Source: Anaerolineales bacterium (lineage in GTDB: Bacteria > Chloroflexota > Anaerolineae > Anaerolineales > Villigracilaceae). Taken from it: a stretch of DNA of 64,000 bases. Of the stretch, positions 41,651 through 49,207 are shown piece by piece. The notes under the pieces were generated by a model that saw nothing but the letters and a program-made list of their open reading frames with translations, ran no database searches and was not told where the DNA came from. The stretch's first letter is position 1. Each line of letters starts with the position of its first letter. Location: NCBI GenBank assembly GCA_013140605.1, contig JABFSL010000061.1, forward strand, positions 1 through 64,000. The letters run 5' to 3'. The translations under genes and the position numbers were made by a program.

Positions 41651-43429
41651 CTAGCGCGGACCTCTCCTGCCAAATTGACGCTCCAACGAATCCACAGACA
41701 AATGGATCATGGTCGGCCTGCCGTGCGGACAGGTGCGCGGAGAGGCGCAGGCTTCGAGGTCATTCAACAATGCGCGCTGTTCCTCGCTCGTCAGAGTCTG
41801 CCCGCCTTTGACAGCCAGCCGCTTGCAGACACGCGCCGCAAGTTTCGCCTCGACTTCAGCCTGCAGCGGCGCTTCATCCTCTTCGAAATCTTCAACCAAC
41901 GCACGCAGCGCGGACGATGGATCACCGCCCGCAAACAAGACAGGCATGGCGCGCACCTGGAATGTATTGGTGCCGAACTCTTCCACTTCAAAGCCAAAAT
42001 GATTCAAGAATGGCAATTGAGCCATCAACGCCTTCGCAGACTGCGGCGGCAGAGTCACAACTTCGGGGGAAAGCAAGGCCTGCGACGGAATCACTTTCTT
42101 ATCATGCTGTGCCATCAACTTCTCAAATAACACCCGTTCATGCGCCGCATGTTGGTCAATGAGATATAAGCCATCGGGACCTTCGGCAACGATATATGTT
42201 GAACCAATTTGACCGATGAGGCGTAATAAAGGAACACTTGCGAAAGATGAGGTGACGGTTGACGGTTGACCGTTGACCGTTTCTTCCGCCTTCTGCATTC
42301 CGCCTTCTGCATTCTGCAACTGATCACTGTCCACCGATAACTGATCACTGCTGTGCCCCACACTCCAATCAATCCCCACTTCACGAGGTTCTGTCGAGGC
42401 AGGCCGTGAACCCCACAGCTGCGGTGAGACAGACGCCACGGGCGTATATGCCAGTAATGCCTTGCGCGCCGACCTTTGCACAAAACTGAATATCCTGTCC
42501 TGACTTCTAAATCGCACTTCCGCTTTTGTGGGGTGAACATTCACATCCACATCTTCGGGAGCAACATCCAAAAACAAAGCCGTGAGCGGATAACGTCCCA
42601 CCATCAACAATGTGTGATACGCCTGCAACAAGGCTGTCGTCAAAGAGAATTCCTGCACCCAGCGCCCGTTGACAAAGAACGTGATCTCTTTTCGATTGGA
42701 ACGCGTCAGCGATGTGGGGCTGATGAAACCAGTGAGTGACAGCCCTTCCTCAATCGCCATCACTTCGAGCATTTGCTTTGCGACATCCACACCGTATAAA
42801 GCCGCGAGGATCGAGCGCCTGTCGCCATCGCCAGCGGTCTGCAATGTAGCTTGCTTGCCATCGGTCACTTTGAAACGCACATTCGGATACGCCAGTGCGT
42901 AACGCGTGATCAACGAATCAATTGCGCGTCTTTCGGTGACATCGGTTTTCAAGAATTTCAAACGCGCGGGCACGTTATAAAATAAATTCTCCACACGCAG
43001 AACTGTCCCAACGGGCGCGCCAATTTTTTCAACTTTGCCCGCAGTACCGCCGTCCACTTTTAAACGCGCGCCTTCTTTTGCAGATTGCACACGCGAAACA
43101 ATCGTCATATTTGAAACGGAGCCGATCGAAGCGAGAGCTTCGCCTCGGAAGCCCAATGTCGAAATGTGGAACAAGTCATCGGACTGAATCAGCTTCGAGG
43201 TCGCATGACGCGCGGCGGCCAATTCCAACTCGTCGGCGGGAATCCCGTGCCCGTCATCCGCCACTTCGATCAGAGTCCGCCCTGCATCCACAATTGAAAT
43301 GGAAATATTTTTCGCGCCCGCATCCAGCGCGTTCTCGGTCAACTCTTTTACAACAGAAGCGGGGCGTTCAACAACTTCACCCGCCGCAATTTGCGAAGAG
43401 ACTTCGGAAGATAAAAGACGAATAGGCAT
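41651..43429 (-). CDS. mutL: DNA mismatch repair protein MutL
   Basis: A 592-residue mismatch-repair ATPase. The N-terminal GHKL domain has ELTENALDAGA, DDGHGI and TLGFRGEAL. The C-terminal domain has the endonuclease motif DQHAAHERVLFE (about 425) and CPHGRP near the end, so this MutL should nick DNA itself, as in bacteria without MutH. The linker (about 360-394) is coded by tandem short repeats. The start is ATG 43429, six bases after a -10 box shared with the divergent gene; an in-frame ATG at 43450 would overlap that gene's start. mutS is not in the window. Confidence 0.95.
   Translation of the reverse strand: MPIRLLSSEVSSQIAAGEVVERPASVVKELTENALDAGAKNISISIVDAGRTLIEVADDGHGIPADELELAAARHATSKLIQSDDLFHISTLGFRGEALASIGSVSNMTIVSRVQSAKEGARLKVDGGTAGKVEKIGAPVGTVLRVENLFYNVPARLKFLKTDVTERRAIDSLITRYALAYPNVRFKVTDGKQATLQTAGDGDRRSILAALYGVDVAKQMLEVMAIEEGLSLTGFISPTSLTRSNRKEITFFVNGRWVQEFSLTTALLQAYHTLLMVGRYPLTALFLDVAPEDVDVNVHPTKAEVRFRSQDRIFSFVQRSARKALLAYTPVASVSPQLWGSRPASTEPREVGIDWSVGHSSDQLSVDSDQLQNAEGGMQKAEETVNGQPSTVTSSFASVPLLRLIGQIGSTYIVAEGPDGLYLIDQHAAHERVLFEKLMAQHDKKVIPSQALLSPEVVTLPPQSAKALMAQLPFLNHFGFEVEEFGTNTFQVRAMPVLFAGGDPSSALRALVEDFEEDEAPLQAEVEAKLAARVCKRLAVKGGQTLTSEEQRALLNDLEACASPRTCPHGRPTMIHLSVDSLERQFGRRGPR
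42254..42356. repeat. Cluster of short repeats inside the mutL linker
   Basis: Three sorts follow each other: GGTTGAC repeats (42254-42280), CCTTCTGCATTC repeats (42289-42317) and ACTGATCACTG twice (42319-42329 and 42340-42350). Such short repeats normally occur between genes; here they stay in frame and encode the flexible linker. Confidence 0.65.
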
Positions 43430-43434
43430 TGGCA

Positions 43435-43444
43435 GATTATAATC
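43435..43444. promoter_or_regulatory. Bidirectional palindromic -10 box for mutL and the divergent HAD gene
   Basis: GATTATAATC is its own complement. On the plus strand TATAAT (43438-43443) is followed by six bases and ATG 43450; on the minus strand TATAAT (43441-43436) is followed by six bases and ATG 43429. Both messages would be leaderless. Confidence 0.65.
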
Positions 43445-43449
43445 GCGCA

Positions 43450-44085
43450 ATGAAATTTACTACCATCTTTTTCGACCTCGACGATACGCTTTACCCATCC
43501 AGCACAAATTTGTGGCTGGCCATCAAAGAGCGCATGAACGAATTCATGCGCGACCGTTTGAATATTCCAACTGATGAAATTCCAGCGCTGCGTGAAAAAT
43601 ACTATATGCAGTATGGCACAACATTGAAAGGTTTGGAGAAGCACCACCAAATCAATGTGGATGATTTCCTCGCTTATGTGCATGACCTGCCCCTCGGCAG
43701 TTACCTGACCCCAGACCCCGTGCAGCGCGAAATCCTCGCCTCGCTCCCGACCCGCAACCTGATCTTTACCAACGCAGACAGTTCCCACGCTGAAAGAGTC
43801 CTCGCCGCGCTCAACCTGCGCGATCTCTTCCTCAATATTGTGGATGTAAATGCAGTCACGCCGTATTGCAAACCCATGCCCGAGGCATTCGAGATCGCCA
43901 TGAAACTGGCCGGCGAAACCGACCCATCGCGCTGTGTCATGATCGACGATCTTACACGCACCACCCGCGCCGCAAAAGAAGCGGGCATGTCCAGCATCTT
44001 GTTCGGTGAGACAGCCGCCAGCGAAGATGCACACGCGAGTCTTTCAAACTGGAACGAATTGACAGATATTTTAGAGAGGCTGTAA
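43450..44085 (+). CDS. HAD hydrolase, pyrimidine 5'-nucleotidase (Sdt1-like)
   Basis: A 211-residue HAD phosphatase. Motif I FFDLDDTLYPSS (about 5-16), motif II in NLIFTNADSSHA, motif III in YCKPMPEAFEIA and motif IV CVMIDDLTRTT match the yeast Ssm1/Sdt1 group that dephosphorylates pyrimidine nucleotides. Start is ATG 43450, six bases after the shared -10 box; an ATG at 43429 seven codons earlier would overlap the mutL start. The stop overlaps the next ATG in TAATG, so a small membrane-protein gene is coupled to it. Confidence 0.88.
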   Translation: MKFTTIFFDLDDTLYPSSTNLWLAIKERMNEFMRDRLNIPTDEIPALREKYYMQYGTTLKGLEKHHQINVDDFLAYVHDLPLGSYLTPDPVQREILASLPTRNLIFTNADSSHAERVLAALNLRDLFLNIVDVNAVTPYCKPMPEAFEIAMKLAGETDPSRCVMIDDLTRTTRAAKEAGMSSILFGETAASEDAHASLSNWNELTDILERL

Positions 44086-44327
44086 TGGAAAACACCCGCG
44101 CATTTTGGGGCGCCTTGTTATTCATTTTGATCATCGTCGGCGCAAATTTCGTCATGTACGGCATTGCGCGCGGCGCGGCAAAATCGAATCAAAAAGGCTT
44201 TCTGGAAACCATAAGCAAGTCCCTGAATACATCCAACCAGAAAAAGGATAATTCCATGGCTGAGCTCCGTCAAAAAATGGAGGAGCTGGAAAAGGGTAAG
44301 AAAGAGGATTCGGGGGAATCTGAATAA
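44085..44327 (+). CDS. Small membrane protein with charged tail
   Basis: An 80-residue protein: one transmembrane helix (about 8-28: WGALLFILIIVGANFVMYGI) and a highly charged, probably coiled-coil C-terminus (MAELRQKMEELEKGKKED). Start overlaps the preceding stop in TAATG. No family recognised; the size and form suggest a membrane anchor or regulator of a neighbouring protein, which is inference. Confidence 0.65.
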   Translation: MENTRAFWGALLFILIIVGANFVMYGIARGAAKSNQKGFLETISKSLNTSNQKKDNSMAELRQKMEELEKGKKEDSGESE

Positions 44328-44433
44328 TAGCTCCATCCTGCCTCATTCTTACACAAATCGTACAAAGGATTCAGCAAACATTAATCCCTGAATGGTATCT
44401 TTACCTTTATTCGGCCAAAAATTGGAGGCTATT

Positions 44434-45735
44434 TTGAATAACACTTTAAAGAATGTTTTACTTATACTGGTCGTGATCGTACTCGCGCTTGGCTCCTTTG
44501 CCGGCGGTTTTGTGACGGGGCATCTCGTCCAAATTCCAGGTATTTCCGGGTTGCAGGATCCGAATGCCTCCGCGCCATCCACAACATCCCCGGAACAACA
44601 ATCGGTCACTCCCGCGGAATTTCAAACTCTCTTCGCGCCATTTTGGGAAGCATGGACTTTAGTCCATGAGAATTACGTGGAACAACCCGTTGATGATCTG
44701 ACTTTGATGCGGGGCGCCATTAACGGCATGATGGATACGCTTAAAGTCGGGCGCAACTATTATTATGACCCCAAGACCCTCGAAGAGCAAAATTCATTTT
44801 TGAACGGCAAGGATTATGAAGGCATCGGCGCGTATGTTGATGTGGATTCAGAATACCTGACCGTCATCAGTCCCATCAAAGGTTCGCCTGCTGAAAAGGC
44901 CGGCCTGCGCTCCGGTGACCAGATCATTGCCATTAACGGGGAAGACATGACCGGTGTTTCCCCGGAAGATGCGCGCCAGAAAGTGCTTGGACCTGGCGGC
45001 ACAGAAGTCATATTGACCATCTTCCGCGAAGGCACAGACGCGCCTTTTGATGTGAAGATCATACGCGCCAAGATCATCACCCCGCTCGTTGAATTTGAAA
45101 TGCGCTCCGACGGCATCGCCTATGTCCGCTTGAACACATTCGGCGAAACCGCAGACGCGGAAATGCGTAAAGCTATTGAAGAGATGCTCGCACAGAATCC
45201 GAAAGGTCTGATCCTTGACCTGCGCAACAATGGCGGCGGTTACCTTGATCAGGGCATCGCAGTCTCCTCCGCCTTCATGCCCAAAGATCAGGTTGTTGTC
45301 CTCGAAAAATTCGGGGATGGAGAACTCAAAACATACAAATCGCTTGGCAACGGCATCGTTACAGACATTCCCATGGTGGTGCTGGTCAATGAAGGCTCCG
45401 CATCCGCTTCAGAGATCGTGGCCGGCGCGTTACAGGATTATGGTCGCGCACAATTGGTTGGAACAACCACCTTTGGTAAAGGATCGGTGCAAAGCTTTAT
45501 CGTGCTCGACAATGAACAGGGCGCTGTCGGTATAACGGTCGCATTATGGCTCACGCCAAAGGAACGCTCGATTGACAAGACCGGCCTAATCCCCGATATC
45601 TATGTGGAGATCACTCAGGCAGATTTTGACGCAGACCGTGACCCACAATTGGATGCGGCAGTGGAAACAGTATTGGCGCTGCTCAATAAGACCCCGGTTC
45701 CAACTTCCATGCCAACACCCGTGACAAAACCGTAA
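44434..45735 (+). CDS. S41-family carboxy-terminal processing protease
   Basis: A 433-residue exported serine protease of the CtpA type. TTG at 44434 is chosen because GGAGG lies five bases upstream and an N-terminal signal or anchor helix follows (NVLLILVVIVLALGSFAGG). A PDZ domain (about 125-210: PIKGSPAEKAGLRSGDQI) precedes the catalytic domain with NEGSASASEIVAGAL (Ser about 322) and TTFGKGSVQ (Lys about 348). It cuts C-terminal tails of envelope proteins. An upstream in-frame start at 44392 is less supported. YugP-like protease gene follows. Confidence 0.92.
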   Translation: MNNTLKNVLLILVVIVLALGSFAGGFVTGHLVQIPGISGLQDPNASAPSTTSPEQQSVTPAEFQTLFAPFWEAWTLVHENYVEQPVDDLTLMRGAINGMMDTLKVGRNYYYDPKTLEEQNSFLNGKDYEGIGAYVDVDSEYLTVISPIKGSPAEKAGLRSGDQIIAINGEDMTGVSPEDARQKVLGPGGTEVILTIFREGTDAPFDVKIIRAKIITPLVEFEMRSDGIAYVRLNTFGETADAEMRKAIEEMLAQNPKGLILDLRNNGGGYLDQGIAVSSAFMPKDQVVVLEKFGDGELKTYKSLGNGIVTDIPMVVLVNEGSASASEIVAGALQDYGRAQLVGTTTFGKGSVQSFIVLDNEQGAVGITVALWLTPKERSIDKTGLIPDIYVEITQADFDADRDPQLDAAVETVLALLNKTPVPTSMPTPVTKP

Positions 45736-45769
45736 ATTTTTAAATTAATATAAAGAAAGGAAAATAAAA

Positions 45770-46456
45770 ATGTTCTTTAGCCCAACCTACCTGATATATA
45801 TGATCCCCGCGTTCATCCTCATGGGGCTTACATCATGGTATGTAAAATCATCTTATAACAAATGGAGCCGTGTCCAGGCCTCAAGCAGGCTGACCGGCGC
45901 GCAAGCCGCGCAAAGATTACTCTCCACTGGCAGCATGTACGGTGTGAAGATCCAGGGCGTGGCCGGCAACTTGACCGATCACTACGACCCGCGCGATAAA
46001 ACTCTTTATCTTTCGCCGGGCGTTGCGAATGTTGCATCGGTCGCGTCGGTTGCCATCGCGGCACATGAACTTGGTCACGCCATGCAGGATGCGGAGGATT
46101 ACTTCCCTCTGCGTTTCCGTTCCGCGCTGGTGCCGGTGGTCAACATCGGGTCGAACCTCGGCTGGATTTTGATCATGATCGGCTTGTTCCTTCGTTTTAC
46201 CGAGATCGCCTGGCTGGGGATTCTTATCTTCGCTGGCGGTGCGGTCTTCGCTTTGGCAACTCTGCCCGTGGAATTTAACGCATCAGCCCGCGCGAAGCAG
46301 CTGCTCGTGCAAACCGGCATCATCCAAACTGACGAAGAGCAGCGCGGCGTCAACGCCGTGTTGAACGCGGCCGCATTGACCTATGTAGCGGGTCTGGTGA
46401 CCGCCGTTTTGCAATTGCTGTATTACGTGTCGCTGGTGGGCGGCAGACGCAGATAA
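45770..46456 (+). CDS. Zinc metallopeptidase of the YugP family
   Basis: A 228-residue membrane metalloprotease. An N-terminal helix is followed by the zinc motif AAHELGHAMQD (HELGH at about 99-103), then three more hydrophobic helices, with the third zinc ligand likely in LPVEFNASARAKQLL. The length and layout match Bacillus YugP. Substrate unknown. AAAGGAAAA precedes the ATG. Immediately after the S41 protease gene, so the two may act together on membrane or secreted proteins. Confidence 0.9.
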   Translation: MFFSPTYLIYMIPAFILMGLTSWYVKSSYNKWSRVQASSRLTGAQAAQRLLSTGSMYGVKIQGVAGNLTDHYDPRDKTLYLSPGVANVASVASVAIAAHELGHAMQDAEDYFPLRFRSALVPVVNIGSNLGWILIMIGLFLRFTEIAWLGILIFAGGAVFALATLPVEFNASARAKQLLVQTGIIQTDEEQRGVNAVLNAAALTYVAGLVTAVLQLLYYVSLVGGRRR

Positions 46457-46466
46457 TAAAACCTCT

Positions 46467-46535
46467 ACCACAGAGCGCACAGAGTCCACTGAGTTTTTTA
46501 AAGGTTTTCTCCGTGATCTTTGTGGTCTCTGTGGT
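46467..46535. repeat. CACAGAG-type inverted repeat
   Basis: ACCACAGAG (46467-46475) pairs exactly with CTCTGTGGT (46527-46535); inside are CACAGAG and TGTGGTCT. Second copy of the family at 4766-4833. Confidence 0.6.
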
Positions 46536-46570
46536 TAAATCTTTGGCAAGCCCACGAGATTAGTAGTCGC

Positions 46571-46604
46571 AAAAAGGAGCAGGTGCAAACCCGCTCCTTT
46601 TTTT
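46571..46604 (+). terminator. Terminator before the flippase-like gene
   Basis: AAAAAGGAGC (46571-46580) pairs with GCTCCTTTTT (46593-46602), loop 12, with more T. A TATAAT at 46610-46615, eleven bases before the next ATG, marks the following promoter. Confidence 0.8.
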
Positions 46605-46626
46605 ATGTGTATAATCAATCATTGAA

Positions 46627-47646
46627 ATGAAAAAATTATTTCTTGTGGTTGTATTGTTTCTTGGCATTGCAGTGGTGGCGATCAGTTTCAGTGAATTGGA
46701 AACGATCATGCAAACCCTGCAAAAGGCGCATCTGACATTTTTTATTCTTGCCATTATCGTGCAGTTAATATGGTTTGTTACCACTGCACGCATGTATCAA
46801 TCCATTTTTCATTTGCTGGGAGTTCACGAATCCACGCTGACGTTGAGCCGAATTGCCACAGCGGCGAACTTCATCAACGTAGTGGCACCCACTGCCGGCG
46901 TGGGCGGGATCGCTCTCTTCGCGTCCGAAGCGCGCAGGCGTGGACATCCCGCCGGTAAAGTGACCGTTGCCGCGGCATTATTCCTTCTGCTCGATCAAGC
47001 GGCGTTTTTAGTTGTCCTGTCCTTGGGGTTGATCGTATTGGTGCGCCGCAATGACTTGAGAGCGGGCGAGATCTCGGCCTCGCTGCTACTGCTTGGGACA
47101 GCCATCACTTACGCGTTCGTGCTTTATCTTGGTTATCGTTCGGAAGAAAAATTGGGCAGCCTGTTGGGGAAAATTGCGAGAGGTATTAACCGCATTGTAA
47201 AATTCTTCCGCAAGGAGCAATACCTGAGCGAAGTCCGCGCGCATGAATTCGCGCATGAAATTTCGGAAGGTTTTGCCGGGCTTACTGAGAAGCCAACCAG
47301 TTTGGTCAGGCCGATCTTGTGGGGAATTTTAAACAAGGGGTTATTGATGCTTGTGCTGGTCTGCGCGTTTTTATCTTTTGAAGTCCCCTTCTCGCCCGGC
47401 ACCATCATCGCAGGATTTTCGATAGCATATCTTTTTCTGATCGTTTCGCCCACACCCTCAGGCATTGGAATTGTGGAGGGCCTGATGCCCATTGCGCTCA
47501 CATCCCTAAATGTGAATTGGAGTCAGGCTGTGGTGATTACGCTCACTTATCGCACGGTTACTTTTTGGGTCCCGTTCGGGATCGGCGCGTTGGCGTTCCG
47601 CACGCTGCATACGCTTGGCGAGGAACCGTCAGCGAGCGGGGCGTAA
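46627..47646 (+). CDS. Flippase-like (UPF0104/AglD-type) membrane protein
   Basis: A 339-residue protein with about eight hydrophobic helices, of the lysylphosphatidylglycerol-synthase transmembrane (LPG_synthase_TM, UPF0104) family. The diagnostic block is SPTPSGIGIVEGLMPIAL near residue 280, with APTAGVGGIALFASEARRRG near 85. Related proteins (AglD, YbhN) are linked to lipid-linked glycan or lipid handling; no enzymatic domain is attached. Its 3' end overlaps the 3' end of the convergent glycosyltransferase gene by 18 bases. Confidence 0.85.
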   Translation: MKKLFLVVVLFLGIAVVAISFSELETIMQTLQKAHLTFFILAIIVQLIWFVTTARMYQSIFHLLGVHESTLTLSRIATAANFINVVAPTAGVGGIALFASEARRRGHPAGKVTVAAALFLLLDQAAFLVVLSLGLIVLVRRNDLRAGEISASLLLLGTAITYAFVLYLGYRSEEKLGSLLGKIARGINRIVKFFRKEQYLSEVRAHEFAHEISEGFAGLTEKPTSLVRPILWGILNKGLLMLVLVCAFLSFEVPFSPGTIIAGFSIAYLFLIVSPTPSGIGIVEGLMPIALTSLNVNWSQAVVITLTYRTVTFWVPFGIGALAFRTLHTLGEEPSASGA

Positions 47647-49167
47647 CAAATATATCCCGCCATCTTCATTTTCGATAATAACTTCGATTTGCGCAATGGG
47701 GGCAAGTTCATGCGGAAGATAAACATGTTCATAAGTATTTGGTTCGATCCATATCAGGTAGACATCCCTGTCACCTGAAAAAAGGTAACTCTCATAGCTT
47801 TCGAGCGGAATGATGGTTTCATCATACACGCCCGACTTGCGCGGCGATCTGTCTGTGTCGTGCCGGGTATGAAAGGCGACCAGCGCGGTATAGTTTGCAA
47901 ATAAACGGAATTCTCCTGCGGGCGGATTTTCCTTCCAGTATTGCATAACGGAATTCTCGTAGATCTCGCGGGTGTTCACGCCATTCTCAGGGATGAAAGT
48001 TTCATAAGCATCCCTCATCAGCCCGATGGTTCTGTTGAATTGCAGTATGCCCGTGACAACAAGAAACATAACGCCCACAGCTGCCATAGGATGATAGGCG
48101 CGTGAATTATTCCGGCGTAAATAACGCAACCCCAAGCCGATCACAACCAGAAACAATATAACCAGTGGAAAATAAAACGGTAATTGGAATCTTCCCCATA
48201 AACGGTTGAAATATGAGATCAACGCGTTGCCGAATAATGCGAGTGTATAGATCAAACCAAAGCCGAGTGTTGGGGCAATAAGCGGAGAAAACACGCGCGC
48301 TTTTCGTGCAAGCAAAAATAATAAAATGATCGCAAGGGCAACGAAACCCCAAATGGATAAATAATGCAAAGTGGTCAGGTCACGGGCGCGCGGCAGATTG
48401 GATGTAAACCATCCCATCATACCCAATGTGAATTGGGAAAAATATTCTTCGAATGTAAGCGGAGCGCGGCGTCCATCGGCGGTGGCAGACCATGTTTGGA
48501 GCATCCACAAAAATGGGGGAATGGAAAATAATCCTACGTATGCGGCGCGCAGAATCCGCTTGGGGGCTGATCCTTTTGAATAGACAAGAACAGCCATCAG
48601 CGCGGTGAGAACGAGCGCATATCCCAAATATCGAGTCAACATGGCGAGAGATACGGTCAACGCGATCAGAGTCAGAGTCGTCCACTTTTGTTTTTCCGCA
48701 TAATCATGGATCAGCAATGCAAAGAGAATGGGAAAGAGCGAGAACAGATAATCCGTGCTGACCATATGGAAAGTGGAAATAACCGCTCCGCCTGTGTCGA
48801 GCAGGAATGCACCAAGTAATGCGAATAAAAAATCCTCGTCAAAAATTTTGAGAAAAAATATCGAAGAGAAATATGCGATCAATACGAATGCTGCGAACTG
48901 GATTACAGTCGCGGCAGCGAATGCACTCATGCCAGTCAGGTGCAAAAAACCGATCAACATCGGATACAGCGGCGGCCATAAAATATATTGCGCGCCGCTG
49001 TAATCAACAAGGCCGTTCCCCTCGATCCAATTGACACCCGTGAACATATAAGCGGTCGAGTCGGTGGAAACGCCGAGACCGTATTTTGATATACTCAGCC
49101 ACAACGCAATGCCCCAACACGCGTGGAAGATAAGCAGGATTTTTAGTTTACGTGAGTATGTCAGCAT
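47629..49167 (-). CDS. GT-C-type membrane glycosyltransferase (ArnT/GT39-like)
   Basis: A 512-residue protein with 11-12 hydrophobic helices and a short C-terminal soluble part. The first extracytoplasmic loop carries GLGVSTDSTAYMFTGVNW, the usual place of the acidic catalytic residue(s) of polyprenyl-phosphate-sugar dependent transferases, although the classical Asp-Asp pair is reduced to D-S-T. It is likely to move a sugar from a lipid-phosphate donor to a cell-surface acceptor. Start at ATG 49167; the upstream in-frame ATG at 49215 has no membrane signal and overlaps the helicase start. It converges with the flippase-like gene. Confidence 0.78.
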   Translation of the reverse strand: MLTYSRKLKILLIFHACWGIALWLSISKYGLGVSTDSTAYMFTGVNWIEGNGLVDYSGAQYILWPPLYPMLIGFLHLTGMSAFAAATVIQFAAFVLIAYFSSIFFLKIFDEDFLFALLGAFLLDTGGAVISTFHMVSTDYLFSLFPILFALLIHDYAEKQKWTTLTLIALTVSLAMLTRYLGYALVLTALMAVLVYSKGSAPKRILRAAYVGLFSIPPFLWMLQTWSATADGRRAPLTFEEYFSQFTLGMMGWFTSNLPRARDLTTLHYLSIWGFVALAIILLFLLARKARVFSPLIAPTLGFGLIYTLALFGNALISYFNRLWGRFQLPFYFPLVILFLVVIGLGLRYLRRNNSRAYHPMAAVGVMFLVVTGILQFNRTIGLMRDAYETFIPENGVNTREIYENSVMQYWKENPPAGEFRLFANYTALVAFHTRHDTDRSPRKSGVYDETIIPLESYESYLFSGDRDVYLIWIEPNTYEHVYLPHELAPIAQIEVIIENEDGGIYLLRPAR

Positions 49168-49207
49168 AAGATGATTCCATCTTAGCAAACATAGGTTAAA
49201 GCAACCT

